Origin: Anoplopoma fimbria
Taxonomy: Eukaryota; Chordata; Actinopteri; Perciformes; Anoplopomatidae
Assembly (NCBI RefSeq): GCF_027596085.1
Contig: NC_072457.1
Location: forward strand, 2,155,471-2,219,470
DNA length: 64,000 nucleotides
Reading direction: 5' to 3'
This document shows positions 35,007 to 49,899 of the stretch, piece after piece. Within the stretch, counting starts at the first letter, position 1. Each line of letters begins with the position of its first letter. The notes under the pieces are model-generated. The model ran no database searches. It saw only the letters and a program-made list of their open reading frames with translations, and was not told the DNA's origin. Both the position numbers and the translations under genes were made by a program.

Positions 35007-36679
35007 TCAAAACAATACTTTGTCTTTATTGAAGAGAGTTGTTTTGAAAATGTATTCAGCAGGTGTTTGGAAGGGATAACGAAGGTTTAAGGTATTAGGT
35101 CCAGAGGCAAAAGTCTCCAGTTATTAAAATGTGGACTGGAAGGGGCCAGCTTCAGTGCATTTGTGTGTATATTTATATTCGTACAGGAGAAAAGAGATGT
35201 TAAGGTCGAATTGAAGTAAATAGAATCAAATAGAGGCACACAGAAGGAGGGGAGGAAAGAGAAAGTGAAAAGCAGGCGTGGCAGCACGGAGAACATTATG
35301 GAGGTCTCCCAACGGACTGGGTCGCCAGCACATTCAGATGGAGCGTGTTATTATAGCAGAAAGCAGAGAGTAATGGAGAGGCGGTGGCATAGGATGGTGT
35401 TAGGCAGAAAGCAAATTATACTGATGGAGAAAGAGCACGCAGAGAGCAGGATGGTGGTGTGCATAGTTTATTAAATTCCGATGCAAGATGTGAATTGTAT
35501 ATCCTCTCTTTGTGTTAACATAATCAAGGCAATGAGATAAAAATACAGGTTTGATGCTTGAGGGCGTTTAATTGCTGTTGCGTGAAACTGACGTGCTGGT
35601 TGATGCACCTCCGTTTTTGTTTCCTAGAACATCAACTCTTCAGAAATGCAGCCATGTTTTAATCACATTTCAGACGGGAAAACGCGCGGTATTGATTATC
35701 ATACAGGGCTGATGTGTAGGCGTCTCCCCTCAAGAAAACAATAAGCCCAGAACAACAGGGAGTTGGGAGTTAGGATAATGACTTTGACCCTCATGGAACA
35801 TGGACTAGGAGCCTACAGGTGGAGGTAGAGGTGGAGGTGACGCCCTGAGGATGGGAAAACAATCTACTTACTGATGCTTCACTTCTATCCTCCTAAAGTC
35901 TCAGAACTTCAGTTCAGCAGCTTATTAAAAACATATTTCTGTCTCCTTTACCCTCCATGCAGCAGCTTTAAGGAATGTTTCTGTTGTTTGCTAGCTTGGC
36001 TTAATTGTGCTCAGTCTATAGGTGGCAGCTTCCATCTCAACTTCTCCACCTCTCACAAGCATGCAAACCCTTTTGAAGTTTATTTTCTCAAATGTATTTG
36101 TATGAAAGAGAAGGAAGCGGAGGGAAGAACGTAAGTGGTGAGGTAGAAAGCGTCAGAGAATGGAAGGAGGGAGAAAGTGATGAAGGGAGCTGGTTTCTGT
36201 TGCTCTTCCCCCATCCATCAGCCTTTATTGCATCATCTCTCTTTTGATAATTTAACTTTCACACCTTAGCCACCCATACATACTTTATCGCAACATTTTC
36301 TTCTCAAATTGCTGTGCAAATTGAAAATGTGCAAAGGTAGATAACAGAAAAGATTGGAAGTTATGCGATGAATGAAAGAGAGAGAGAAGGTGGAGAGCTA
36401 GAAAAGTGTCGGGGCAATTGTCGGGAAATATGCGACCGACAAAGAAAAAGGGAGAAGCGGATGAAACATAGTGGCAAAATAATAAAATAGTAATGAGTCT
36501 TATTTTGCGACTGAGTGACTCAAAAAATTCCATGTGTGGATGAAATATTAAAACGGCAAGGGGGGGTGAAAGAGATGAATCCCTGTAACTCTCTTTCTTC
36601 CCCTTCTTTATCTCTCTTTCCCCTCGATGAGGCTCGACAGAGAGAGGGGAGGAGATAAGGGGGTGAAGTGAGGGATGAG

Positions 36680-36705
36680 GAGAGAGAGAGAGAGAGAGAG
36701 AGAGG
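36680..36705 (+). repeat. (GA)n microsatellite
   Basis: About 13 units. The complementary (CT)n run begins 142 bp downstream. Confidence 0.9.
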
Positions 36706-36846
36706 GAGGTGACGGAGGATGAAAAAAGAAAAGTCTCTGCAGCTTTTTTGGCAGCTTCAATGTTTGATGTTGCGGAGTCATTAAAAGTGGGCGAGTCATC
36801 CCGACTCCATGTGGGAGACACCCACTACAGCAGACTGGTCACCGGC

Positions 36847-36878
<32 letters not shown>
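36847..36878 (+). repeat. (CT)n microsatellite
   Basis: About 16 units with one CC interruption. Confidence 0.9.
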
Positions 36879-37169
36879 ACACTGGCCAACTTAAACTGGC
36901 CAACTTAAAAGTGAATGATCTGTAATTAGCGAGGTGATGGTCATGCAGAGGGCTGGTGTGAAGCGGACTGAAGAATGAATTTAAGGCGTTGTTACAGGAT
37001 AAGAAAAGATTTCCTCTGCAGTCGAAAAAGAGGGATGAAGTGGAAGAAACAGAGAGGAAGAAAGAGGGAGAGAGAGAGAGAGACTCTTGGGGCTTATCTT
37101 TGCTTCAGATGCATGTTAACACATAAAAGGAAGCTTCAACCTCTGCACTAACACTCACTGACACATGTG

Positions 37170-37743
<574 letters not shown>

Positions 37744-37862
37744 GAAAAAGGTGGCAACCTCCGGTTCTGCAGAGTGAAGCCAATGCAGAAGTGTCTTAAA
37801 ACCTGCATTCTCTCTAATGTCCATCAGGGGGCGACTCCTCTGGTTGTATGGAAGTCTGTGAG
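37744..37862 (-). repeat. 'Family A' copy 5, 3' end only
   Basis: GGCAACCTCCGGTTCTGCAG, CATTCTCTCTAATGTCCATC, GGGGGCGACTCCTCTGG and TGTATGGAAGTCTGTGAG are the reverse complement of the family A 3' end. Similarity stops about 19 bases into the core, with two mismatches there. Confidence 0.6.
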
Positions 37863-38201
37863 TGGTGATGACAGCAGACTCTTTTTTCAGACGCTTTGCT
37901 GGTCTGAAAACACCCACGACTCAAGCCCAGTGTGCAACACAGGCTTTCTGTAGAGACAAATATAGAGCCTTCAAGCACATAACAAGGAATTATACAACAC
38001 TAGTGTAAACACAACTTAATTTATAGAAATTGGTGGTAAGTTAGTAGATGGCAAAAGACTATATGTATGTTTTGTATATGTATGTTTGTCGTTGCTGTCT
38101 TGCTGGTTTACACTGTGATGAGTGTAGTTAAAGTGCTCTGGCATCTTCTGAACATTGCTTGCTCATTAGCCTTGTGGTTCCAGCTCTATTACGATGGATC
38201 C

Positions 38202-38277
38202 ATTTAGCCCAGCACAGATGCACAGTGGTACAGACATATTTAGCCCAGCACAGATGCACAGTGGTACAGACATATTT
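38202..38277 (+). repeat. 36-bp tandem duplication
   Basis: The unit ATTTAGCCCAGCACAGATGC... (38202-38237) is repeated exactly at 38238-38273 and continues four bases into a third copy. Confidence 0.95.
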
Positions 38278-38291
38278 CCGAGCACTACGAA

Positions 38292-38303
38292 GCATGCTGG
38301 GAA
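38292..38303 (+). promoter_or_regulatory. ZNF143/THAP11-like motif GCATGCTGGGAA
   Basis: Followed by TGCAAAC. A second copy followed by TACAC is at 38440-38451. Both lack the TTGTAGT half of the full motif. Confidence 0.2.
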
Positions 38304-38452
38304 TGCAAACGCTGGCAAACAAACACACTGCTGCACAAACACTCCAACACATGGAATTACCACGCACAACCACATAAATCACACTCACAGAACACAGTCA
38401 TGCGTACAGTCAGACTTACACATTTCTCAGCAGCATAAAGCATGCTGGGAAT

Positions 38453-38475
38453 ACACACACACACACACACACACA
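38453..38475 (+). repeat. (AC)n microsatellite
   Basis: About 11 units. Confidence 0.85.
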
Positions 38476-39080
38476 GAGACAGACACCGCTTCATGAATCC
38501 CTGCAGCTGAATACAAACACGTTTAAAAGGCATCATTTGTCGCCATTGGACACACACACACAGCGATGCCACTGGGAGCTCTGTATTTAACATCTCTATC
38601 ACTTTATTGCTCCGGCACACACCCACTGAACATGTGTAGTGGTGCCGATGGGAGCTCTGGGTGCAACGTCTCTATTACCTCGCAGCAGTATTACGCCGCG
38701 CTGTCTAATCCGGTTAGGCGTGTCACGGCTGAGGATTCTTTCTGAGCGAACATCAAGTTTAGACGGCCACATAAAGGCCTTTCTACGACAGGGATTAGGC
38801 ACTTTTAACCATTTACGGGATTACGTGCGGTATTGAACGCAGCCTTCCCTCAAGGCACAAAGCCACCGGAGGTTTGATTCCTCTACTGTTTGTAAGTGAG
38901 TGCTAAGCTATCGCTCGGAGCGTGGCATTACACCTCTATAGAATATCTGTAAGCATTCGGTTTGACAGTAAATGATGCTGTGGTAATGGAATGTAGTCAT
39001 AAATAAGAGGTGAGAACAGGCAGGATGATTCTCAGAAACATAATAATAAATATGATAAAAACAAATTTAAAAGACTCGAA

Positions 39081-39713
39081 CAAAAGAAGGCATGAACGGT
39101 AGACAACTTAATCATATCAAAATACTTCAAGGAAGGACGCAAGGACAACACAGGGAACATTTCTATATGAAAATTTGTGAAATAAAGAACCTTTTCAGAA
39201 AATAAACTACGCAGACTGGCTTCTGTTTTTCAAACTGGCTTGGTGGATTTGAGCACCCATGTAGTATAAAGAGCCACAAGTCTATTTTTGGTTGGTGGTC
39301 AGGGTTGATGGATGGATGTAACAAACACAGGACTTTCACCCAGGAGACTGCTGTTAATATCCTGAGTACCGTACTCTTCTTACGTAACTTAGGCAGAACT
39401 TATTTAAACCCAGACCAAGATCTTTTCCTCAACTTCTCTGCTGGAATTTGCAACCTAAAGTTTCAGTTCCACACAGAGGAGCTCAACACGTTGTCATCAC
39501 AACTCGTCACATTCTGACGCTCGTTCAGACAACTGAGCATCACTTTCCAGCCCAGCGAGTTAAACTATGACACTTCACTACGGTTGCAGTAAACACCTGG
39601 TTTACGTTGTGAATAAATAAAAAAAAAGTATGTTAACTCAACGACACAGAACTTCAAATAACATGCTTTGGGACATGAACACTGGTCTCCTGGTTGAAAG
39701 TCCTGTGTCTGCT
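39081..39713. mobile_element. Family C foldback element with 240-bp flank, copy 1
   Basis: The foldback part (39320-39713) has a left end AACAAACACAGGACTTTCAC, CCAGGAGACTGCTGTT and a right end GGACATGAACACTGGTCTCC, TGGTTGAAAGTCCTGTGTCT in inverted orientation. The preceding 240 bp, starting CAAAAGAAGGCATGAACGGT, is shared with the block at 41177 but not with the copy at 26673. It has no coding capacity. Confidence 0.6.
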
Positions 39714-40591
39714 TTTAAGAAATGTGCAGCTTTCTGCGTCTGTTGTGCCTTCTTGACCCATTATTGTTGATGTCTGGTTGCCTTTTTGACATCTGTGCAT
39801 CCATTTTGACATTGTTGCTGACCACAGATCATGGATACTGAAAGCAGGCCCCTTGGTGAACATCTAGTGAATGAAAGGAACACTTAGACTTTCGTTATTG
39901 TATTGACATTTGAGTGTCTTCTTCCCAACGCAACCTGTGTTTAGCGTTAGTGTGTTAGGGCTTGGGAACTGTGTCATTTAAAAATAAAATAATACTTATA
40001 TTGGTCACTAATAGCTGCCGGATAAAACAAAATTGGGATTCTCTTTTATTGATAGATTTGACATTATGGTGTCAATCTTTATGTGTCTCAGGCAGTGCTG
40101 CCACATGTTGAAGGGTTGATTTTCCTGCCTTTGAAATGTCCTTTTCCCATCCATTGTTGGTTGTGCTTAGTGCTGGTATTGTGTACTTAAAAGGCGTAAT
40201 TAATTCAATGTTTCATTCTACTGTGAAATATTTCTGTTGGCCCCGGATCAAGGCTGGATATAAAACCTAAAAGCATCCAAAACGTGTAGTTCAGATTATT
40301 TTACTTTCTTTAAACTGCTGTATTTAACTTGTTAGGCGAGGTTTCTAGCTTTTGGTAGTACTCGCTTGGGGGCTATTTCAAAATAAATATTTTGCCAGCA
40401 GTGTCCTGACTGATTATTGTAAAATACTCTCATATTGAATGTGACATTTTGGCCTGTATTTTTGCAGTGGCTGAAGTGGTACATGCTTGAATTTCACAGA
40501 CATCAAAATGCACTTTGCTCATCATTTTGGCCAGTGCATTGCGAATGGTACCATGGTTGGATGGGAATAGGTCCAGAGAGATGAGTGTTCT

Positions 40592-40599
40592 ATGCAAAT
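40592..40599 (+). promoter_or_regulatory. Octamer motif (ATGCAAAT)
   Basis: Exact POU-factor octamer, inside a complex, unrepeated stretch containing ACGATGATTATTGACCAC and GCGCCAATCAAACTG (CCAAT core). Confidence 0.25.
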
Positions 40600-40933
40600 A
40601 AGGCCGCTGAAGGCGAGTTGAAACGATGATTATTGACCACAGCCTCTGACTTATAGCCCAGATGCGCCAATCAAACTGTTCCTATACGCCATCATCATGA
40701 CCATATTCAGTAACGCGTTGTAAAGCATAATGGAAACAATATTTCCAGAATTCGTTGGTGATTTTCTTTCTGTCGAGCAGCATCCCCCCCCCTCATACTG
40801 TTATAGTAAATGTGTCATTAGTAAATTAGCAATATGGTTGATTGATATTGTAATAGGCTAATCAATAACGCTGCATTCCCATCTGGTCACTGATGTATAG
40901 ACTTCATCACCTGCCAAGTTCCAAGCACCTCCT

Positions 40934-40934
<1 letters not shown>

Positions 40935-40978
<44 letters not shown>
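40935..40978 (+). repeat. (CT)22 microsatellite
   Basis: Perfect 44-bp CT array. Confidence 0.95.
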
Positions 40979-40981
<3 letters not shown>

Positions 40982-41176
40982 TTCTTTTATGAAGCCATTT
41001 CTCATTTTGACTGGATTCTGACTACATTACTGTCGTATCTCTCCCACAATGCCCCTGCTCTGCTGCTGTCACCCTTAACGCTCAGAGTTTAGACACAAGC
41101 ATATTAACCAATTCATACAAATGGTGAAACAAACCTAAAAGACACTTTTGGGCTTAATAAAACGTCTCACCTCCAA

Positions 41177-41857
41177 CAAAAGAAGTCATGAACGGTAGAC
41201 AACTTAATCGTATCAAAACACCCCCAAATAAAGGAAAGAACACAACAAACATTATCAATGAAAAATGGGTGAAATAAAGAGCTTATGCAGGAAATAAACT
41301 ATGCAGACTGGTTTCTGTTTTTCAAACTGGCTAGGTGCATTTGGTTGACAATAGTTTATGCAACACATCTGTTTTGGGTGGTGGTCAGGGGTGATGGATG
41401 TGTTGAACAAACACAGGACTTTCACTTGGGAAACTGTTGTTCTCATCCCGTTTGACACCAAAAGTCAATGACTTATTTTACCGTACTTTTGTTACGTAAC
41501 TTAAGCAGATTTTATTTGAACCCACACCACGATCTGTTCCTCAATTTAACCAAGACGTTTTGCTGCGTTAATGTTGCTTTGCAGGAATTTGCAACCTTAA
41601 GTTTCAGTTTCACAACTTGGAAGATTAACACATTATTATCCCAACGCCTCACATTCTGACCCCATAGCATCACTTTTTGCAAACACTTGGTTATGGTTGT
41701 GAATTTAAACACATTTAGACAACAATACAACTTAGTTAAGGTTAGGAAAAACATTATTGTTAGGCTCGGAGGTGAAACGTAAACAGTGTAACATGACTTT
41801 AAAATAACTAAACAAAACTTTGGGACACGAACACTGGCTGAGAGTCCTGTGTTTGTT
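41177..41857. mobile_element. Family C foldback element with 240-bp flank, copy 2
   Basis: The same order as copy 1: CAAAAGAAGTCATGAACGGT flank, foldback left end AACAAACACAGGACT (41406-41420) and right end AGTCCTGTGTTTGTT (41843-41857). Inside the left arm is ACGATCTGTTCCTCAATTTA. Inside the right arm is the complementary GTTAAGGTTAGGAAAAAC, so the inverted arms reach well over 100 bp. Confidence 0.65.
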
Positions 41858-42903
41858 CTTTATACTCACCAAACTCCGAGGGCATTTCCTCTGAGTGTTT
41901 AATATTGACGTTGAGGGGTTTACATCGCAGTTAATTGAAACCCCAGTGCGTATTATACAGACAATAATGCCGAGCGGCATGACAAAGGGTTGGTATTTGA
42001 TATAGAGAAACTAAAAATGATGACAATGTACAGTTATTTAAGTTATTTCCATGACGTGAGAGTGAATAACAGGAACCACCAGCAATAAAAACAATCTCAG
42101 GCCAAATGACGGTGTCTTTCAGTGCCGACGCAGGAGGTAATGCGATTCCTTTCTTGTAAATTCTAATACCTTTATCATTTCTTCATAAAAGCTCACGAAA
42201 CACAACCAATCCCGAGCTTGTTGGTGTTGTATATTGCCGGTGTAAGACAACCAGCGCTGACAGCTGCTTTGTATTCAAAGCATTTTTATTGCCTTCTAAC
42301 CCTGCAGTTTTTTTACTAATGCTGCAGATATGAGGCTTCTACCGCTCTCTCAGTCATGTGACCCTTTTTTTGTTGCATCTCCTCGATATCAGTATGACAG
42401 CACACAGGATGAACCTTTCCTTTGGCTGGGATGAATACTTTTTGGGGTTTTTTTGTATTTTGTACACAGATAACAATAGCAGACATGTGACACTTTCCTT
42501 TTGTTGACGCACGCAGTGAGGGGAAAGCAGCCGTTGTTTGTATAAATAGTCCATGGGCTGAAAATGTAAATGAGCCACAGAGAGGCTCTTCCGGAGAACA
42601 GGGGGGAGGGCACTTCCTGCCTCAAGTCCTCTCCAGATGAGCAACTCACACAGAAGAGATAAGGGGAGTATCAAAAGCTCACCGCCGCGACAGGCATCAC
42701 AAGCAGCAGCAGCAGAGCGGGAGATGAATATCAAGACTTGGAACAGATAGCGGGAAGACATATGCAGCCATATTGTATGTGGGGAGAGTGAGATGCGAAT
42801 GCATGGGGGAGACTCAGAGCGGGGGAGGAGAGGAGGAACTTGAAGAACCCCCCACGGAGACGGATTTCACAGCAGCCGCTTACTTGCAATGTTTCACTTA
42901 CAG

Positions 42904-42906
<3 letters not shown>
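41858..42906. other. Single-copy DNA, no gene recognised
   Basis: The 135-codon minus frame at 42354-42761 has no recognisable domain. Confidence 0.45.

Positions 42907-42964
<58 letters not shown>
42907..42964 (+). repeat. (CA)29 microsatellite
   Basis: Perfect array. A second CA array begins 90 bp downstream. Confidence 0.95.
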
Positions 42965-42966
<2 letters not shown>

Positions 42967-43050
42967 GGCCTCTTACTACCAATCTAGTAAATATCTGCTC
43001 GGGCATGGTGGCATACGAAATTCTCTTCTCTGCTTTGCTGTCATCATCCA

Positions 43051-43164
<114 letters not shown>

Positions 43165-44497
43165 AACAGTGTGCATACTTTAAGTCCATTGTGATGAATT
43201 ACCAGCAGGCCATTTGAGAAACATAATCTATTTTTATTACATAATCAGGCAAAAACATTATGACACTCAATTCATTCTGAAGTCCTAAAGTAGACAGCCG
43301 CCACATAAAGTATTCAGTTCACTCTGTGTTTTGTAAATTGTTTGTTGATATGATTCTGATGGTTACCATGCACTCACGATGTGTTTATTTTAACAGTGTG
43401 TCACCTGGAGAGCACTTTAACTGAAGTGAGACTGGTTAGGTTCTAAAGGCAGAGACAAAATATTTTTCTGGACTGTATTTATGCATTAATGTCATTATGT
43501 AATCATTGGGAATGTCATTATTTGAATAAGTTTATCAGGCTTGTGATTCCAATCAAAACCAATGTCGGGGCTGTTTTGTTCGCACTTTTGCAGACGACTG
43601 GTATTAATTCGTTTCAAATGATTTTCAGTTAAAGAATCCTGTTTTTCAGTTAAATTTCTTGATTTGATCTTTTATGGTTGGAATTGGACAGAGCGAACAA
43701 GCAGGCCACATCAACAAACTCAAAATGAACAATACATGTTTTAAACTGTCCAACCTGTCAAACCACCATTAATACAAGCAGACTGAGTGTGTAATAGTGA
43801 TACTCGTTATCCGGAGAGGTTGGAAGGAGATTTTTGAAAACGTTACGTTTCTTCCTAAAAACCTGTGGAGCTAAGTATGTTAGCACATCATTAACTAGCC
43901 TTAGCACTTCTATGCTATGCTAGCTACTCAAACTATACTGAATGTCTATACATGCTTCTCTAGCTTTTTAATGGATTAAACAGTGAATAAAGAAGAACAG
44001 TGTTGTTCTTTAATTAGATTTCATTGCTTCACTTTGTCCCTGTGATCTGTAGCTTTAGCTTCTATCTTTATCTGTTAAACCTGTTTTCACTGCTGAATCA
44101 GTTTGACATCCTGGATATATATCCTTCAAATGCATATTAGAGACCCTCCTTTCTGTTTCTCTCTGAAGCGTGGGCTCCATGCCAACGGGGCTTTGAAAGC
44201 TTGAGGGAGTAACAGCGGGGGCGGGGCTTAGCCAAGGGTCAATTCATATAATCCTGCTCTGCCGAAGGATAAGCAAAATCAATCTTTTCTTTGTGTATCA
44301 TTTTGAAAAAAAAACAACAACCAACAATTGCTTGACCTGCAAGTAATCAATATGCTTCCAACACCACCTATTTATTGAGAACATACACACAAACAAAATC
44401 ATTCCTTTAACATCCACTGCTGTGCTTTATCAAAAGCCTTGGGTGAAAAATTGCATTTTTTCAGGGTGTAATAAAATAGGACGCGGCCATAATATAT

Positions 44498-44523
44498 ATT
44501 AATAATATAATAATATTATTAAT
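44498..44523. repeat. AT-rich perfect inverted repeat
   Basis: ATTAATAATAT and ATATTATTAAT flank AATA. All-AT palindromes can extrude as cruciforms. Confidence 0.85.
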
Positions 44524-45143
44524 CTCACCTGTGCTTTTTGTCCTGCAATGACAATGCCAATTATGTCTCCTGTGAAATATGTATGATCCGGTGTACAGCA
44601 GCACCTGGTGCAGGAGGAGAGTGAGGCGGCTGTCAATCAAACACAGTATGTACACGCCCACACAGTCCAGACGTGCAATTAGGGGGGGGGGGTCGTAAGC
44701 ATGAACTTGTGTTTGAAGAAGTTGGATCCAGGTGCAAGATGATTCTTATATATGTCAACAAAAAAAAGTAATAAAAAGGATGGTGGAAGACCTTAAATTG
44801 GACAATTCATTCTGCATTTAAGAGCAACCGCTGGTCTCTTAATATTCAACTCTCAACGGCAAACACAGAGAAACTGATGAGCACCAATCAGGGAGTCTCC
44901 TATGACCCGGCGCTGACTCCCTGCACTCTGTCAACGTGATTATGAAAATGTCTGTGTTTAGCTTCAATATGTCTGTGACACGATGACCTGCAGCTGAGTG
45001 GACACGACTCTAATAAAACACACCTGTGATGGATGCCACAGACCAAATGTGGGTTTTATCAGGAGAACTTGGTAAATACTAGAAAATCCAATCTGCCAAA
45101 TCATTTTCCCCTGACATTTTCTCTTAATTTTTCCAATTTCCCA

Positions 45144-45167
45144 AGCAGCAGCAGCAGCAGCAGCAGC
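45144..45167 (+). repeat. (AGC)8 trinucleotide repeat
   Basis: Eight perfect units with no supported coding frame. Confidence 0.9.
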
Positions 45168-45389
45168 ACGGCGACGGTGGTTTAGTTCTCGCTGTGGTGA
45201 TGCATAAAAAAAAATCCAATCTGGGTATTCAACATGACTCTTAATAAAAAAAATAATGCATTTTCCTCCCCAGCGCTAGGTGTAAACACACTGTTAATAC
45301 GGCCCATTTACGGCCTTTTCTACGATCCCCCTGTTAGGAGAGGAGTCGGGTCGCGTTGCATAACTTTGCAACACTTTTCAGCAGCTTTC

Positions 45390-45720
45390 CACTTTGCACA
45401 CTCTCCTCAATCCCCTTTTCTCCTCCGCTCTCCTCTCATCCCTTTATCCCCTCCGCCTCGCTCTCCTCGTCCCCCACGTACGTTTCTCTATCTCCGGCTC
45501 TTATAAATCGTCCTCAGACTCTCTCTCTTTCACTCCTCCTCCACGGTGGCGTCACGCCTCAATACGGCCACAAATCTGTCACGGCTCTGCTCTGCTCTTT
45601 CTCGACTTTTCTCCGACTGTCTCTCCTCTTGAACCGTCTTTTCGTTGCATCTCCTTCGTCTTCCCCTCTCTACTCTCCATCCACCTCTCTCCTTCTCTCC
45701 TCTGTTTGGTCCAGACGTTA
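45390..45720 (+). repeat. Pyrimidine-strand tract
   Basis: C/T-rich + strand (CTCCTC, CCCTTT, TCTCTC). It generates three long overlapping plus frames of 90-147 codons rich in Ser, Leu and Pro, which are composition artefacts. Confidence 0.75.
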
Positions 45721-48163
45721 CAGCCTGTATATGACATGTATCTCGAGCTGCCATGTTACACCTCAGTGTCTTCATCACCAGATTAAAGCAGCTGGTTAAA
45801 CTGATCTTATTCTGGTGTCTTCTTTAAGTTCTTTTAATAAGGAACCTTTTTTTTTTTCTCCTCAGATTTCTTTGATTGTTTAAGGTGAGTTTAACAGTGT
45901 CCAACTTGTGACTTCTGCTTCCTGGACGTTGTGTCTCCAATGTCCAATTAGAGCTAATGTTTTTTGTTTGGCTGATCAGAATTCTATTTAAGCAGCTTTT
46001 ATAGTCGTGGAGAGCCGAAGCAGTAATTGGAAGCAAAGTACTTCATGCTTTAATGTTCAAACCAGCTAAAACCATTATGTGGTAAAAGTCATTTTGTACA
46101 ACTCGTCTTTTTGTTGGATGGTGTATAATTATTTAAAACAAAGTGGAAGCTGCATTGTTAAAATGCAATTCAGTTTTTACTCTTCACAGCTCATTTCTTT
46201 TTGCTTGTAATTCTATTTTTGAAAATTGTTTTTTGGGGACTTTCCTCCTCTGTGTCCATCCATCCCTCCGTCTCTACGGTAACTGTGCTGCTCTGATCCA
46301 ACACTGACAGCAGCAGAAATGAGTTTTGGTGTCCTACCTTGAGATATGCTCTCACTTTGACATGTTTCTGTCAGCTTTTTCCAAATCCTCCTATTATTAG
46401 GTTTCATTATTAAAAAGATATCATTATCTCTTTCATTTCTAAATTTGAAGAAGGTGCTTGGACGGCGGTGAGGGGTGAGAGCCGGGCGTCTGGGGAAATA
46501 ATGATATCAGAGTCCCAGTTGTCGTTTTTTATATTTTTAAACTTCAAAATGCAGCAAAAGTCAGTCGACCGTCTGTTAGCACGTTAGCAGAGCAGCAGTA
46601 GAAACAGCCGCACTGTGCACATGTTTTCCGCTACGACAGCGTTCACGAGCACACGACTTCTGCATGTCACCGCCCCGATGTGAAGTGGCCGCCCTAAAGG
46701 CTTTGGATTGGTTCTTAAAACTTTATTACATCACTTCCTGTTTCTTTTTTTGTGGTTTCTAGAGACGTGTAAGCATAATCTAGAGGCTGCTAAAGGAAGA
46801 GCACCAAGCTTTAAACGCGTTGCAGTCTGACTGTGTTCCTCCTTCATGCACATATTGAGAGGATTACATTTTCCTGCTTTTGTCTTTGCGCCAAAAAACA
46901 AGTGGTTAGTTTTTGTTGTGGATCCATTCCTTGGGACGTCTTTGCTAACTTTTGATCAACTGCTACACTTTCCTTAAATGGAATCTCTGTTAGGGGATCT
47001 TTTAAAACTATTTGTCCAAAGGAAAAGGCTTGTAAAACAGGCTGTGATGCAGACTGTATTTTCTTCATGCTGACACTTCAATGTCTTCACTGATGTTATC
47101 GTAGCTAGGTTTGCACTGTAAAGCTCTATTATGGAGACAAATGGGATCAGACTTGATATTGTAACATACTTGGATAAGAATTTGGGGCAAAAAGGACTTC
47201 CTTAATAAAAATGTAAATCTCTTTAAATCACATTTCTACAAACACAACACACCCCAGTCTTTCCCTCTCATCAAACTGGCCTCACTCTTCCCATTCCACT
47301 AACTACTGCTCATGTTTTTTATATTCTCTTTTTCTTTCTTTTCTCAGCAGCTGTCATTAAGGTGTCCCCCACCACTTCATGAGTCAAAGTGTCCTGTTGA
47401 ATACATTTACACTTCAAAAGTTATGGAGAGCGGAAGAGAGACACCAACAGGGGGAAGAGAGCGGCGAAACTACAAACGAAAAGACCGAGGTGAAGAGAGA
47501 CAAAACAAGTTAGAGAACAGTGGGAGACGGCAGAGCGATGGTCTTAAGGGGGCTAGAAATTCATAGGAGACTGAAAGGGGAACGGATTTAGGGGATGGAG
47601 CGTGGAGAGCGTGGCAGCGATGGAGGGAGGGTGGATGGAGAGAATAGAACAGAGGGGTGAGGGGGAAGAAAAGCTGTAAATTGGCTGGAGGAGGAAACGG
47701 ATGGATGAGCGACGGACAGGGCCAAACAGAGGAAAAGCACAAGGCTCCAAAAGTAGCAAGGGTACTTTTATACAGCCCTTATTGCACTGCACAACTTCAG
47801 ACTTTTAGCTTCTCTACACAGGCGCGTTCTTTAATCGTCTGACTCATGTCAACCTCGACAGATATGATTCTATTTCAATCAATAAAGGTTGCAGTTTGAT
47901 GCTTTATGCACGTAGTAAGTCTGGTCCGTCCCGTTTAACACACCAAACTTCAGTGTGTATTGGGCGCTGCCAAAATGCAGCTCACCTCCACCTAAAGTTC
48001 CTGAATGCATCCTGTGCAGCACTAAAGCCTTGATTATAAGCCACCTGTGTATGACGACATGTTTGTCTAAAATGATGGTTCATATTTCCATCCTTCAGTC
48101 TACATGAACAGCAATCAGAAAGCCCAAAGGAGGTTGATTGTCTATCAAAATGCCACATGGGGA
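45721..48163. other. Single-copy DNA with purine-rich stretch
   Basis: A purine-rich strand lies at about 47420-47740. No gene is recognised. Confidence 0.45.

Positions 48164-49899
<1,736 letters not shown>

Larger units (their letters stand above)
37863..39080. other. Single-copy DNA with local duplications
   Basis: Holds the 36-bp tandem repeat (38202), two GCATGCTGGGAA motifs and a short CA run (38453-38475). It also has a loose duplication GGGAGCTCTG...CATCTCTAT / GGGAGCTCTG...CGTCTCTAT near 38575 and 38650. No gene is recognised. Confidence 0.45.
39714..41176. other. Single-copy DNA with a possible regulatory island
   Basis: Contains an octamer-bearing stretch (about 40540-40760), a C run (40784-40793) and a CT array (40935-40978). 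No gene is recognised. Confidence 0.45.

Noticed and set aside
38159..38496. Frames across the 36-bp duplication
   Set aside because: The repeat length is a multiple of three, so frames stay open, but no domain is visible and several frames on both strands are open together.
45356..45799. 147- and 130-codon plus frames
   Set aside because: Three overlapping frames are open at once across a pyrimidine-rich tract, so this is a composition artefact.
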